Shown piece by piece: positions 1-9,498 of a stretch of 64,000 bases of DNA. This DNA is from Artocarpus heterophyllus (Eukaryota > Streptophyta > Magnoliopsida > Rosales > Moraceae): assembly GCA_025403435.1 (NCBI GenBank), contig CM046337.1, positions 8,309,015 through 8,373,014 of the forward strand, read 5' to 3'. Numbering within the stretch: the stretch's first letter is position 1; each line of letters begins with the position of its first letter. The translations under genes and the position numbers were made by a program. Under the pieces are notes generated by a model that was not told where the DNA came from, made no database searches, and worked only from the letters and a program-made list of their open reading frames with translations.

Positions 1-647
1 GGTAATTTCCTAGCAATTCTCGACCATCTGCATAAGCAAAAGTCATCACATATTCTATAAGCAAACAATACATGTATCATGTGAAACCAAATTATATATA
101 AAATTGAATTTGAAAAAGTAAACTATGGAAAATTAAGAATTGATCTAACTTACAATTGTAACATACATATATCAGAAAGATTAATTACACATGGGAAATT
201 ATGGATTGAATATATAATCATATATTTTAGCTAATATATTGATATGTTGTAAACAATCAAACCTGTTTCCCCATTTGGCGTGGAGTTCCAGAACAAGACG
301 TTCCTCTTGAGGGGTCATCTTGCATCGCTTGAGACCAGGGTGAAGGTAATTAACCCAACGCAAACGGCAGCTCTTACCTGTTCTGTTCAAACCTACAAAG
401 TAACCCCCAAACCCCCCCAAGAAAAGGGAAAAAAAAACTTGTGTGTGGTTAAAAAATCTAGCTCCTTGCAGATATCTGAAATTTCACAGTAGACATACCT
501 ATATTACGTGTCTCCCGCCACCTTCAAACCTGAAACTTTCGCGATGAAATCCCATCGCCGGTCTCCGAACAAGCCCACAAAGCAGACTAGTTGGAAGTCC
601 TCTTGTTCCGTCCATGGACCCTTGCGTATTTCCTGTTGAACTCCCAT
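1..647 (-). CDS. R2R3-MYB transcription factor, MYB48/MYB59-like (3' part outside window)
   Basis: DNA-binding nuclear transcription factor. Three coding exons are visible on the minus strand: 530-647 (39 codons plus one base), 263-392 (130 bp, the usual size of the second exon in R2R3-MYB genes) and 1-27, which runs out of the window. Introns are 393-529 and 28-262, both GT-AG and both starting GTTTGA. Repeat R2 starts at GPWTEQED (residues 10-17); [24 protein letters not shown] and [19 protein letters not shown] follow, and WSRIARKLP opens the third helix of R3. The LFGDRRWDF and [19 protein letters not shown] signatures are typical of the MYB48/MYB59 group, in which alternative splicing of the first intron is known. 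The start at 647 is the one giving the family N-terminus; an upstream in-frame ATG at 728 would add 27 residues not expected in the family. One oddity is LKRCKMTP, where the family usually has LKRGKMTP. Confidence 0.9.
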
Positions 648-774
648 TTTCTTTTCTTTTCTTTTTCTTCTTTCCTCTTTTGATCGCTCTGTGAAGATTA
701 GTTTGTTATCTCTTATCTTTTGCTCCAACTAGTGCTTTCTTTTTACACGGAGAGCTAGGTGTCACACTATCATA

Positions 775-782
775 TATTTATA
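775..782 (-). promoter_or_regulatory. TATA box of the MYB gene
   Basis: Minus strand reads TATAAATA, about 130 bp upstream of the MYB start codon at 647, giving a predicted 5' leader of roughly 100 nt. A CACGTG G-box lies further upstream at 878-883. Assignment rests on motif and spacing only. Confidence 0.55.
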
Positions 783-1566
783 CCCACTACTTGTTATGGC
801 ATACAAGGATTGTTGTGATGGCACTATGATGATTATAATATTGTAATAATCATTATCATCTCATGATCTTGGCCATACACGTGTTGGGCGCATGGCTTCC
901 TCTTTTGATAGGGCGCTTTAGGGATCTGATGTCACCACCACTAGAATAAGGGCAACATTACCAAAGTGTGAGATTGATCTGCTAGTGTGAGTTTCATAAT
1001 TGACCCCTCCATGTAATTAACAGGTATATGCATATATGTTATTTTCATTCGATATAATTTCTTTCTATGAGGGTGGGTTTTTTTTTTTTTCCCTTTTTAA
1101 TCTTGTCTCTTTTGCCACATGTATAATTACATGTGGTTCTCATAAGCCCACTTGTAACATACAATTACTATACATTTTTGTTTGATTCTGGTTGGTTAAA
1201 GTTCTAATCCACTTATGATCAACGCATGAATTGGAGAGCATAAGTACTCGTGACTATTTTGGTAAAAATCAAAGTAGTATTATCTTTTATAAAAGGGAAA
1301 TGGCAAAGGCGCCCAAAGGGCATGGTTGGACAAAGGGGAATAAGTATTTGGAAGCCACTAGATGATGATCACCTTCTTCTTGATCATCCGATGGCGTTGG
1401 GAAATGATATTAATGCCCCTTGACTTCACTAAAGGCCAGAAATTTTAAAAGCCAAGGAAAAGAGCGGATGAGGACAAAACTTGAAAAGCAAAGAATAGGA
1501 AAGAAGTACTGTTTTGGTTCTCTGTAAGTGAACCCCTTTTAAAAAAAAAAAGGAATATGGGATGCG
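783..1566. other. MYB upstream region, no gene seen
   Basis: AT-rich DNA between the MYB promoter and the retrotransposon target site. It holds the CACGTG motif at 878-883 and a T-run near 1079-1090. No coding signal on either strand. Confidence 0.6.
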
Positions 1567-1571
1567 ATATT
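1567..1571. repeat. Target site duplication (atatt), left copy
   Basis: The five bases atatt precede the LTR start at 1572 and recur directly after the other LTR at 22488-22492. This shows that the sequence 1572-22487 is one insertion with later nested insertions. Confidence 0.9.
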
Positions 1572-3687
1572 TGTCACGTCCGAGGGATGAGAGGTGACGT
1601 AATGGATTATTTAAATTAATTTAAAAAATAATTTAATTAAAATCAAGAGTTTAAGGGTTAAATTAAATATAAAATATGAAAGTTTCAATAAAACCATTGC
1701 ATGAAAAATAAATAATAAACGTAGCGTGTATGGGTTCTACTAATCCACAACTTGTACACACACATTGTATTGACAATATAATAATACAACCATAGTCCAA
1801 GTACAAATAGAGTTTAAACATTACATGCTTTGATTAAATAATACAAATAATCTACTAGTCCTCCTACTGCTCTTGAGTTCTGTCCGTTGAGTCCTCTTTG
1901 AACCTAAATGGGAATCCACCTAGAGGGGGAAAGTTTAAAACAAATAAAATGTGAGCGAAAGGCTCAGTAGGACTATATTTTAATAAGTCATTTAATTTAA
2001 AGAAAAGTCCACTACTCAGGGAATTATTTAAAAGAAACCTTGAATAAATAAATAAATTTAAATAAAACCGTTATTACCCAAAATAGTTTATTCAATTGAT
2101 CAGAAATATTATCAATTTCTTTTTCCTAGGCAAACCATATGAATATCACCACAGTAGTGGCCCAGCTGGGTTTTGGGACCTGCCCCCAAGGTCGATCGCT
2201 ACACGACTCGATCTCTGATATGGCATCATGCCCTTATATTCATTTCTAACATTATTCAATATCCATTTACCAGATGTTTTCATTATCATTCATTATGAAG
2301 TTCATTTCAGTTCATGGTTTACAAAAATACAACCGATAAATTCTATTTTCAATCAACCGTTGAAAACATTTTTATAGAAACCCTTTTCAAAGCCAAATCA
2401 TTTTGAAACTGGGTTACCAAAGATAGGATAGAAGTCTTACCTCGATACTCATGCCGGTGCCTCACACCGTAATCCCGGTCCGCTATACGTTAGCTCTGCG
2501 GAACCACAAACGATCCTAGATACACACTAAGTCGATCAATATCTAGTTTGAGAGATTCTATGTTACTAAACCATTTCATGATGTCCTAGTGTGCTATTTG
2601 TATCTTTAAAATCATTTTACAAGGTTGGAATTTCAATCGGGGTTCAAAGCAGTGAAAACAGGTGAAAAATCATAAAATTTTTCCATGCCCTGCCGGACGC
2701 CCTGCTTCGGTCGACCGAACTGTGCAGTTCGGCCTGCCAGAAATCAAGCCCGGTCGGCCGGACATTTTCTAGTTTCGGCTTGCCAGACAGATGAATTCGG
2801 CCTGTCGATCCTTTGAATTCGGCCTGCCAAACTGAAAAAACCCAGAATTTCTAGCCACGAGTTTTGGGTTTCTCAAAACTCAAATCTTGATTTTAACTTG
2901 TTTTTCTCAAATCTCAGGCATAGAAAACATTCATAGATGATAGAAAAAACATAATAGAACACTTTTGAACTCATTTAAACAAGATTTGAACACAAGATTT
3001 TCAAAAATCCAAAAATGGGGAAAAAATGGGAAAAATGAAAAATCTTGAATCATATCTGTTTTTCTTCAATCCAAGCTTAGATTCTAGGTGTTCTAAGTTC
3101 CTTTAACTCAAATCAAGGATCTTCTAAGCTCAAACAAACTTAGATTTCAAAAATGCATGAAAATTGAAAATTTTAAAAAAGTTTAGAAATTTCAAAACTA
3201 ACCTCGAATCGAAGCTCCAATCCGCGTTTTTGGTTGCCAAATCATGTCCCTGAGCTTCCCTCTTGCTAACCCGAGCTTGGATTCGAATATTGATTCAAAA
3301 ATCTCAAAGAAATTCGAGAGGGAAAGAGAGAAACCGAGAGAGAGAGTGTGGGTGAGAGACCACGGGCGACAGAGAGAGAGTGAGAGGAAGAGAGTGAGAG
3401 AGGGAATAAATAGAAAGAAATGGTGGACGGTTTTACTGTGCGAAAACCAAGTGTCACCCACGATTTTATAAAACAGAATATTTTTAACATTTTACAAACG
3501 ATATTGTTTTAAAACTCAAAACAACATTTTAAAACAATAAGAAATCATTGAAATTTATTAAATTAACAAAACAACCTAAAATTCAAAATTTAATCAAATG
3601 ATCAAATTAACGTTGAAACATTAATTATGGCACACTAATTCATCATCTTACATTATAATAACATTAAATAAATCTCGGGGCGTTACA
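1572..3687 (-). repeat. 3' LTR of the chromovirus
   Basis: 2116 bp, plus-strand ends TGTCACG...GCGTTACA, homologous along its length to 20373-22487. It holds an array of TTCGGCCTGCC-like motifs at about 2690-2835 and a GA-rich tract at 3316-3405 (CT-rich in the sense direction). No coding capacity; the open frames here are low-complexity. Confidence 0.93.
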
Positions 3688-3688
3688 A

Positions 3689-3703
3689 CTCTCCACCCTT
3701 AAA
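3689..3703 (-). other. Polypurine tract of the chromovirus
   Basis: Minus strand reads AAGGGTGGAGAG immediately before the 3' LTR. This is the expected position and composition for the plus-strand primer. Confidence 0.75.
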
Positions 3704-3711
3704 AGAAATTT

Positions 3712-4362
3712 TGCCCTCGAAATTTGCAACTCAATTTAGAAACAAAACAAATGCGGATACAATTCCCGCATACTCGCTTCTAATTCCCAAGTGGCTTCAT
3801 CAACCCTGTGATGCTGCCACACGACCTTTACCAACGGTATCTTACGACGACGCAAACTGATCACCTTTCAATCGATGATCTGAATCGGCACCTCCTCGTA
3901 CGTCGTATCTTCCCGAACCTGCACATCGTAAAATGAAACTATCTTACCCTACTCAGGCGGACACTTCATAAGCATCGACACACGAAACACATAATGAACA
4001 AGAGAGAGTTCGGGCGGAAGGTCAAGCCGATAAGCAACTACACCAATAGGCTGAGTGATCTCGAACAGCCCAATATACCTCGGTGCAAGCTTCCCACTCA
4101 CTCCGAACCGCATAGTTCCTTTACGAGGTGATACCTTCAAAAGAACGAAATCTCATACCGCAAACTCTAAGGGTCTACGTCTTCTATCTGCATAACTCTT
4201 CTGTCGACTCTAAGCTGCCCTCAATCGTTCTCGAATCACAGCGACTTTCTCGTTGCTATCACGGATCTCATCCGGCCCTAGAATAACCCTGTCTTCTGGC
4301 TCTGCCCAACACACTAGTGACCGACATGGTCGCCCATACAATGCCTCAAACAGTGCCATACC
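3712..4362 (-). pseudogene. Chromovirus pol 3' end: integrase C-terminus and chromodomain-like tail
   Basis: Minus-strand frame continues the integrase from the nested insertion at 4363-4367. It begins with MALFEALYGRPCRS, goes through a [13 protein letters not shown] segment typical of the gypsy integrase C-terminal (GPY/F) domain, and ends in a tail with VPIQIIDR and WQHHRVDEATWELEASM, the form seen at the end of plant Tekay/Del pol. In-frame stops interrupt it, including near 3946 and around 4180-4215, so it is a pseudogene. The original frame ran across the insertion from the integrase core at 13358. Confidence 0.85.
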
Positions 4363-4367
4363 AATAC
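4363..4367. repeat. Target site duplication (aatac), left copy
   Basis: aatac directly precedes the nested LTR at 4368 and recurs at 13353-13357. The integrase frame of the host element reads correctly across the site once the insertion and one copy are ignored. Confidence 0.92.
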
Positions 4368-6729
4368 TGTAACGCCCCTTTATGGGGGTTAACAGTTTTT
4401 AATGAGATAAAATAAAAATAAATAATAAAAGTAAAACCTTAAAGATTAAAATTTGCCCGGGACTTAAATGAAAACTCTCAACTCAAAAATAAAAATATAA
4501 ACGACAAATAAACCACAGTTTTAATGTAGCACCTTAAATTTAATAATATAAACTGTTGTCATCATCATTTTAACCCTCAACACATTGTAATACAGTCACA
4601 GAAAGTAACAATTGATGCTTACATTATCATGAAGAACATTCTCAACAATTGAAGCAGTCCCAATGTAATATAGCTACATCACTTCCTCAACTATATTTCT
4701 CGTAGCCACCTCACACTTAGTGAGTCCTGAAAAGATATAAACATAAGGGAATGAGCAACACTATGCTCAGTAGAGAAAGCCATTACCCACCTTTAGGTTT
4801 TTATCATTACCACATTAAAATCTGCATGGTTAGTAAGTCACATCATATTCCAGATTATGAGGTTTATTATGATCACATCTTATGGATACCGTAGTTAATC
4901 ATTACCAAGTGTCATAATTACACATTTATACAAATATTACCAATCATCATTGTTCCTAGGTATCCATGTTAAATTGAGTATCACTCAACTCATCGAAACC
5001 CAAATGGGCGCACTTGATCACCCTATAAACATTCCAAGGGTGTTCCGGTGAGGGGACATCAAGCCCCGAGTCCTCACCAAATCGATTCCTGTACAGTGTG
5101 TTCTGGGACTTTCAACCCAAGGAAGCGTCATCGCCTTCCCCCTATTTTACCTTTTAGGGTATTCATGCCCAAGGACGTAACCGTCGCCCTCTTCATGTCT
5201 CACAATTTCTCTATATTGAATCATTATCAATAGAGTTAGTTTTCCTAACCATGCTTCTCAATTTATAACATGTGTCAATTCATTATGTTCTTCGCCGTAC
5301 AATACAAGACGAGTCCATGTCATAGTTTCATATGTGATAATCATATAATATCAGTTCAACATAGATATATATATTGCGGCAAAACAATCAATTTTAATTC
5401 TATAAAAACCTTACAAAAGATGAGTAATAGAATCCCTACCTTTCAAGCTTATCAACAATCTTTTAATCCTGGAATCAGTTAACGTTAGCTCCATACTCCC
5501 TTGATCCTAAGGCGTGCATAAGGACAATTAAAACTAAAGCACAACATACAACTACATTCATAAATAAATCATGTGTAAACCTATCTTACTAGTATGCCAT
5601 TAAAGCTTTTATATAAATCTCTTTTGAATACCACAGTAAACAATTTTTGTCTTAACACAATCTAAAATGTGAACAAGTAATCTATATGTTTTAGTCCCTA
5701 ATAAGATTCATCAATCACTTAGGATAATATTGGAAGGGTTGCAAGACATTAAAGAATTAGGTGGTGAGCAAAGATGGGTTCTTGGTTCAGGTTAGCAGCT
5801 GGTATACCATAACAAACTGGCTGATTTACTAGTTTCCAATACAAAAATTGAATAATTCTTAGAAAATAAAATACAACTCCGATTTAGGTTTATGATAGCT
5901 CGTTAGAAAGCCTAGGATGCTACTTTTCAAATATGCAAACCAATTCATAAAATTCATTTTAATTTAATCTTAGAATTTCAAGAAATAACCACTGCCCATA
6001 GAGGTATTACAAAGTTTAACAATATAAATGTTCTGTCTAGGGCATATACACTTAGACTTCATACATATGCTCCAAAATAGCAACAAACATATACTTAGGT
6101 TTAAGAACGCAAATTTGAATAATCCTTTAGTATAAAAGAAAATTTATAAATGAAAGACTAAATTTGTTCATAAGATTCTAACCTCGGATTATGGTTAGTT
6201 GGAAGCTTGAAATGGCTTCAAAACAGGTTCCTTTACTTCGGTATGATTGAAATTCTTGCTCAAATGGAGGTGATGGTGGCTGATTTTTATGGCTGCCTTG
6301 AAGAAGTTCTCTAAGTATTTTGCTTCAGCAAAGAAATGAGAAGAAGAGTGTGGGAACCGTGGAAGAGAAAGGAAGAAAAGATGAAGTCTTTGAAAAGAAG
6401 TGATAGAAACAATTATAGAGGAGACATGTTGAAGCATGTCACGGAGGAAATAAAGAAAATGAGGGTCAAGAGTAGTTGGAAAAGATATCCTTATGTCTCA
6501 TCTAAAGACTTTAACACACATAATGCCAATATGACATTTTTGAGATTTATTAGAAGTTCTAAGGCTTTTTAAGTAATCATACTAAATAAATATAGGAGAA
6601 TTTTAGAAAATTTAAAAATAGATAAAAATAAATATTTTAAAATAAATTTAAATGAAGCAATTTTTTTTTTATACATTAAAAATTAATTTAATTACCTCAA
6701 TACCCGTTAGGAGAATAACGGGTGTCACA
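4368..6729 (-). repeat. 3' LTR of LOG-carrying element, copy 1
   Basis: 2362 bp, plus-strand ends TGTAACGCCCC...GGGTGTCACA. Nearly identical to 10991-13352: differences by eye near 5294 (t/c), in the CTGGC(T/A)GATTT stretch near 5824, and at GTATT(A/G)C near 6009. The 60-80-residue open frames inside recur in all three LTR copies because the DNA is repeated and are not treated as genes. Confidence 0.95.
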
Positions 6730-6744
6730 GCTCTACCCCCCTTA
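6730..6744 (-). other. Polypurine tract of LOG-carrying element, copy 1
   Basis: Minus strand TAAGGGGGGTAGAGC abuts the 3' LTR. The adjoining internal bases (6745-6773) closely match the PPT-proximal bases of the chromovirus at 3704-3733. Confidence 0.8.
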
Positions 6745-7684
6745 AAGAAATTTCGTCCTCGAAATTTCAATTCTAGCAATACTAGTAAAAATTTTAATTC
6801 CATTATGATTCCAATTCCGAGTCTAAACCGTTAATGTTGTTTATCTTCCAAAGTTAAGTTATCGTATCTCCACTTATTTACTTGCATAATAAATCTTACT
6901 CCTAAATCCCTCAATGAGAGTATTTCTGACGAGTTTCAACTTATAACACCATATAATAGTCTAAGAATCTGATCAGGCATACATATTGACCATATCATGA
7001 TTCCAGTCCTTCATTGTCCATGGACTGTGATTTACAATCACATTTAAGGAGATTGCCAGAGAAATTTTATATACTTCATCTTTAGGTTCCTTTTCCTTTT
7101 TAAGTAAGGAAAAGTCAAATATATTTGATTTCATACCTCAACTAATAAACTAGAACATAATCATAAAACATATATCACAAACACTTTTATTCAAAACTAT
7201 ACATTAAACTTATTCATAGAGATATTAAACGGAATCTCAGAGTTGCAAACATACCCGACATATTTTTCATTAAACAGCTATCCTCATGACACAAATATTC
7301 AACCCAAATAATATACTCATATTTCATATGGAATATCCCCATAACTGACTCTGGTACTTCCACATAATATTAACAGAATATTACACATTATAAACATAAT
7401 ACGGATACGTTTCGAGAGTACAAGGCACTCCGTATACCAGCTATCCATATCATGCATGCTTATAGGATACAAAAACATCGATAAACAAAAGATCGGACCT
7501 TAAGAAGGATGCGTTTCGAGAGCATCAAGTACTCCGTATCCAGCCATCCCGGCATTAGGCTCAATGAATCTAAAAGATTGAACAACAACGTACCACAAGA
7601 AACACAGAATACAAGGCAAACGGTTATTCGTAACACACGAAATACGGACACACATGCCTACATGCCAAAGATAAAACAAAAAGA
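6745..7684 (-). other. Non-coding region between LOG-like ORF and polypurine tract
   Basis: About 940 bp with no credible ORF on the sense strand. It includes a stretch shared with the end of chromovirus pol next to the polypurine tract and two related stem-loop-forming repeats at 7403-7438 and 7507-7541. Confidence 0.6.
7403..7541 (-). repeat. Two related stem-loop repeats 3' of the LOG-like ORF
   Basis: Two imperfect direct repeats, 7403-7438 and 7507-7541, share GTTTCGAGAG and CTCCGTAT. In the sense RNA each can fold with an outer stem (GGATACG or similar with CGTATCC or CGCATCC), an inner stem (GAGT with ACTC in one, GAGT with GCTC in the other) and an asymmetric TCGAAA bulge. The inner-stem change keeps pairing. 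Both repeats are kept in copy 2 near 62361-62396 and 62465-62499. Role unknown. Confidence 0.5.
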
Positions 7685-8374
7685 TTACAGATGGAGATTC
7701 AAATCAATTGGCCGCTCCCGGCTTTCCCTTTCCCATTCAAGCTTGGATGTTGCAGTGTCGGATTCTGGATGTATGATTTGCATTTTATCTATCAATTCCT
7801 CAGCTGTTGGAGCAGTGACAAAGATTTGTCTCTCCGATTCTGTAGTGATGTTTTCTTCCACAGCGTAATCTAGAAATTTCAAAAGACCGTCATAAAAACC
7901 CTTTACGTTCAACAGTCCCAAAGGTTTGGAATAAAAGCCCAACAATTGCCCACAAGCAACTATAAATATTTCCTCAAGAGTACCTAGACCACCAGGTAAT
8001 GCTATAAAAGCATCAGAATTATAGATTATGTCTTTAAAATTTTTAGGGATACTCCTGACTCCTTCTCCCTTACCTATGGCTTCCTTACAAAGGTTTCCTT
8101 CAACTGGAATATGAGGCCAAATTCTTACATCAGTAGCGTCGCTAGACCTAGCTGCTAGTGTCATATTTACCATCATTTTTATACTACCACCCCCATAGAT
8201 TATGTTAATCTTTTTGCGTGCTAGGACTTGCCCTAAGTGATTTGCAGCTTCTAAATAAGCTTTATCTTTTCCAAAGCTGGAACCACAAAAGACACAGACA
8301 TTCTTTATTTTCTTCGTGGACTGGGAGGTAGACATATTTGGTTTATAGAAGTGGTTGCTTAATGTCTGCTCCAC
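7685..8374 (-). CDS. LOG-like protein (cytokinin riboside 5'-monophosphate phosphoribohydrolase family) carried by LTR element, copy 1
   Basis: 229 residues, uninterrupted. Plant LOG enzymes release free cytokinin base from the riboside monophosphate in the cytosol. The family fold is clear: KNVCVFCGSS (about residues 24-33), NIIYGGGSI, DAFIALPGGLGTLEE with the family PGGxGTxxE motif (about 139-153), KPLGLLNVKGFYDGLL and a TAEELIDKM end. Length is close to the usual 210-230. Two changes stand out. The segment normally GGGSIGLMG reads GGGSIKMMV, and the usual RKxxM segment before the PGG motif reads NFKDI, losing an arginine implicated in catalysis. Activity is therefore doubtful. Plant LOG genes have several introns and this has none, which suggests capture from an mRNA. 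The start is the first ATG after a stop; a second ATG lies 13 codons in. It could be a substrate-shifted or decoy LOG homologue. Confidence 0.8.
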   Translation of the reverse strand: MEQTLSNHFYKPNMSTSQSTKKIKNVCVFCGSSFGKDKAYLEAANHLGQVLARKKINIIYGGGSIKMMVNMTLAARSSDATDVRIWPHIPVEGNLCKEAIGKGEGVRSIPKNFKDIIYNSDAFIALPGGLGTLEEIFIVACGQLLGFYSKPLGLLNVKGFYDGLLKFLDYAVEENITTESERQIFVTAPTAEELIDKMQIIHPESDTATSKLEWERESRERPIDLNLHL

Positions 8375-8977
8375 TTAGACTTCGGGTTCTACATGAGATT
8401 TTAAAGATGAGAAATATACAAAAAGGGCTAAAGAGATAGACGAGTAGGTAATGAAAAGGTAATCCAAAGATTTAAACAAAATCTTGTGCGGATAAGAAAG
8501 TAAGATAAGGTGATTGATAGTTTACAGAAAATCTGATTCACTTTTGAAAAAGATTAGACTCTAATTGTATAACTTTTGACAATTGAGAACAATTCGACAA
8601 AAGACCCTCTTGACACAACTGTAGACTTTTTGACAAATATACACCAAGTCTAGAAATTTAATATAAACGACAAATACTGTAGAACTTTTGAAATTTGAGA
8701 CACAAATCTTGAAATATCTGGATAAGCTTTTCAAAATTCAAACATATTACTGTACCGTATGTAACGTGTCTGATAAGATAATATATTTTATTATATATAT
8801 ATTTAAGAAAATCATAAATTAAATAAGATATTAACACTTACTGTATCAATCTAATAATCACAATTATTTCAAACACAAAAGCAAATATTCTGAGTAAAAG
8901 AAAAACACAAACTGTTGAACATCAGCTAAAACTGTTTCAAATAAGTAAAGACTAAATAACCTTTATAGAGCGATGAC
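8375..8977 (-). other. Spacer between cysteine-rich ORF and LOG-like ORF
   Basis: About 600 bp of AT-rich DNA in the element's internal region. No ORF or recognised motif on either strand. It matches copy 2 closely (63333-63936). Confidence 0.5.
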
Positions 8978-9286
8978 TTATTCCCCATCCAGTTTTCTTA
9001 TGGCTTGACAAACAGGATCTAGAAATACCATATTCCTGAGGCGTTGTCTTTCTGTATAAAATTTAGGCCAGAGTTTAAAAATAGCTCCTTGAACATATCC
9101 ACTAGGGTGACCGTGGAGAGGAGGATGGATGCTATCCAAGTTCTCCTTTGAAAGTCCATCCCTACAAAACCTTATTTTATCCTCTCTATTCGTAGACATA
9201 TAACCAGGTGAAGTACATTTACCGTTACAATTTTGTCTTCCACATTTGTTACAAGTGACCACGATGGCACGAGCTCTTCTTTTCAT
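8978..9286 (-). CDS. Basic cysteine-rich ORF of the LTR element (downstream frame)
   Basis: 102 residues from the ATG at 9286. The N-terminus is arginine/lysine-rich (KRRAR) and runs into a cysteine cluster CNKCGRQNCNGKC, spacing Cx2Cx5Cx3C, followed by a PG pair. The frame is open upstream of this ATG back past 9349, so this may be the C-terminal part of a longer product begun in the overlapping ORF at 9283-9498. The basic-plus-Cys layout resembles small nucleic-acid-binding zinc-finger proteins, including the cysteine-rich proteins of some filamentous plant RNA viruses. That resemblance is a hypothesis from layout alone. It is not a gag zinc knuckle, which would be Cx2Cx4Hx4C. Its stop codon is also seen in copy 2 at 63937-63939. 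Confidence 0.55.
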   Translation of the reverse strand: MKRRARAIVVTCNKCGRQNCNGKCTSPGYMSTNREDKIRFCRDGLSKENLDSIHPPLHGHPSGYVQGAIFKLWPKFYTERQRLRNMVFLDPVCQAIRKLDGE

Positions 9287-9498
9287 TGCACTACGACTGG
9301 TACCTGTTCCTGGTAAACCGACATCTTGACTAAAGTCACTCGGACGGATTTTCCCTCTATCAACATTCTCACATCACAAGGGATACCAAAACGCATAAGA
9401 ATCCACAACCGAGTAATTCTAGCCTTGTATTTCTTTCTGAGAATCTTTTGGGAGAGTGATGGGAAATACTTTCTCAGGTGTTGGTACTTTGGGTCCAT
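9283..9498 (-). CDS. Small basic ORF overlapping the cysteine-rich ORF (upstream frame)
   Basis: 71 residues from the ATG at 9498, the first ORF downstream of the element's leader. Rich in K and R in its first half (KILRKKYKARITR), no recognised domain. It ends in TGA overlapping the ATG of the next ORF (ATGA at 9283-9286). Before that, at 9349-9355, it passes G GGA AAA, in phase for a -1 slip into the frame of the cysteine-rich ORF. The last 21 residues may therefore be a side product, and codons 1-50 may be the N-terminus of a fused protein. A plain one-base deletion is the alternative. Confidence 0.5.
   Translation of the reverse strand: MDPKYQHLRKYFPSLSQKILRKKYKARITRLWILMRFGIPCDVRMLIEGKSVRVTLVKMSVYQEQVPVVVQ
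9349..9355 (-). promoter_or_regulatory. Candidate -1 frameshift slippery heptamer
   Basis: Minus strand reads G GGA AAA in the phase of ORF 9283-9498, matching X XXY YYZ. A -1 slip moves into the frame of ORF 8978-9286, which is open from here to its stop. No downstream pseudoknot was demonstrated. Confidence 0.35.

Noticed and set aside
3198..3490. Serine/leucine-rich frames at 3198-3490 and 21931-22290
   Set aside because: Low-complexity translation of the GA/CT tract in the chromovirus LTRs.
5048..6572. 60-80-residue frames repeated at 5048, 11671, 60007 and in neighbouring positions
   Set aside because: They lie inside the LTRs and are preserved only because the LTRs are near-identical. 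No domain and no coding bias.
7509..7868. 119-residue plus-strand open frame inside the LOG-carrying element (also 62467-62826)
   Set aside because: Antisense shadow of the LOG-like ORF and its 3' region. No protein-like motif, and its repetition is explained by the two element copies.
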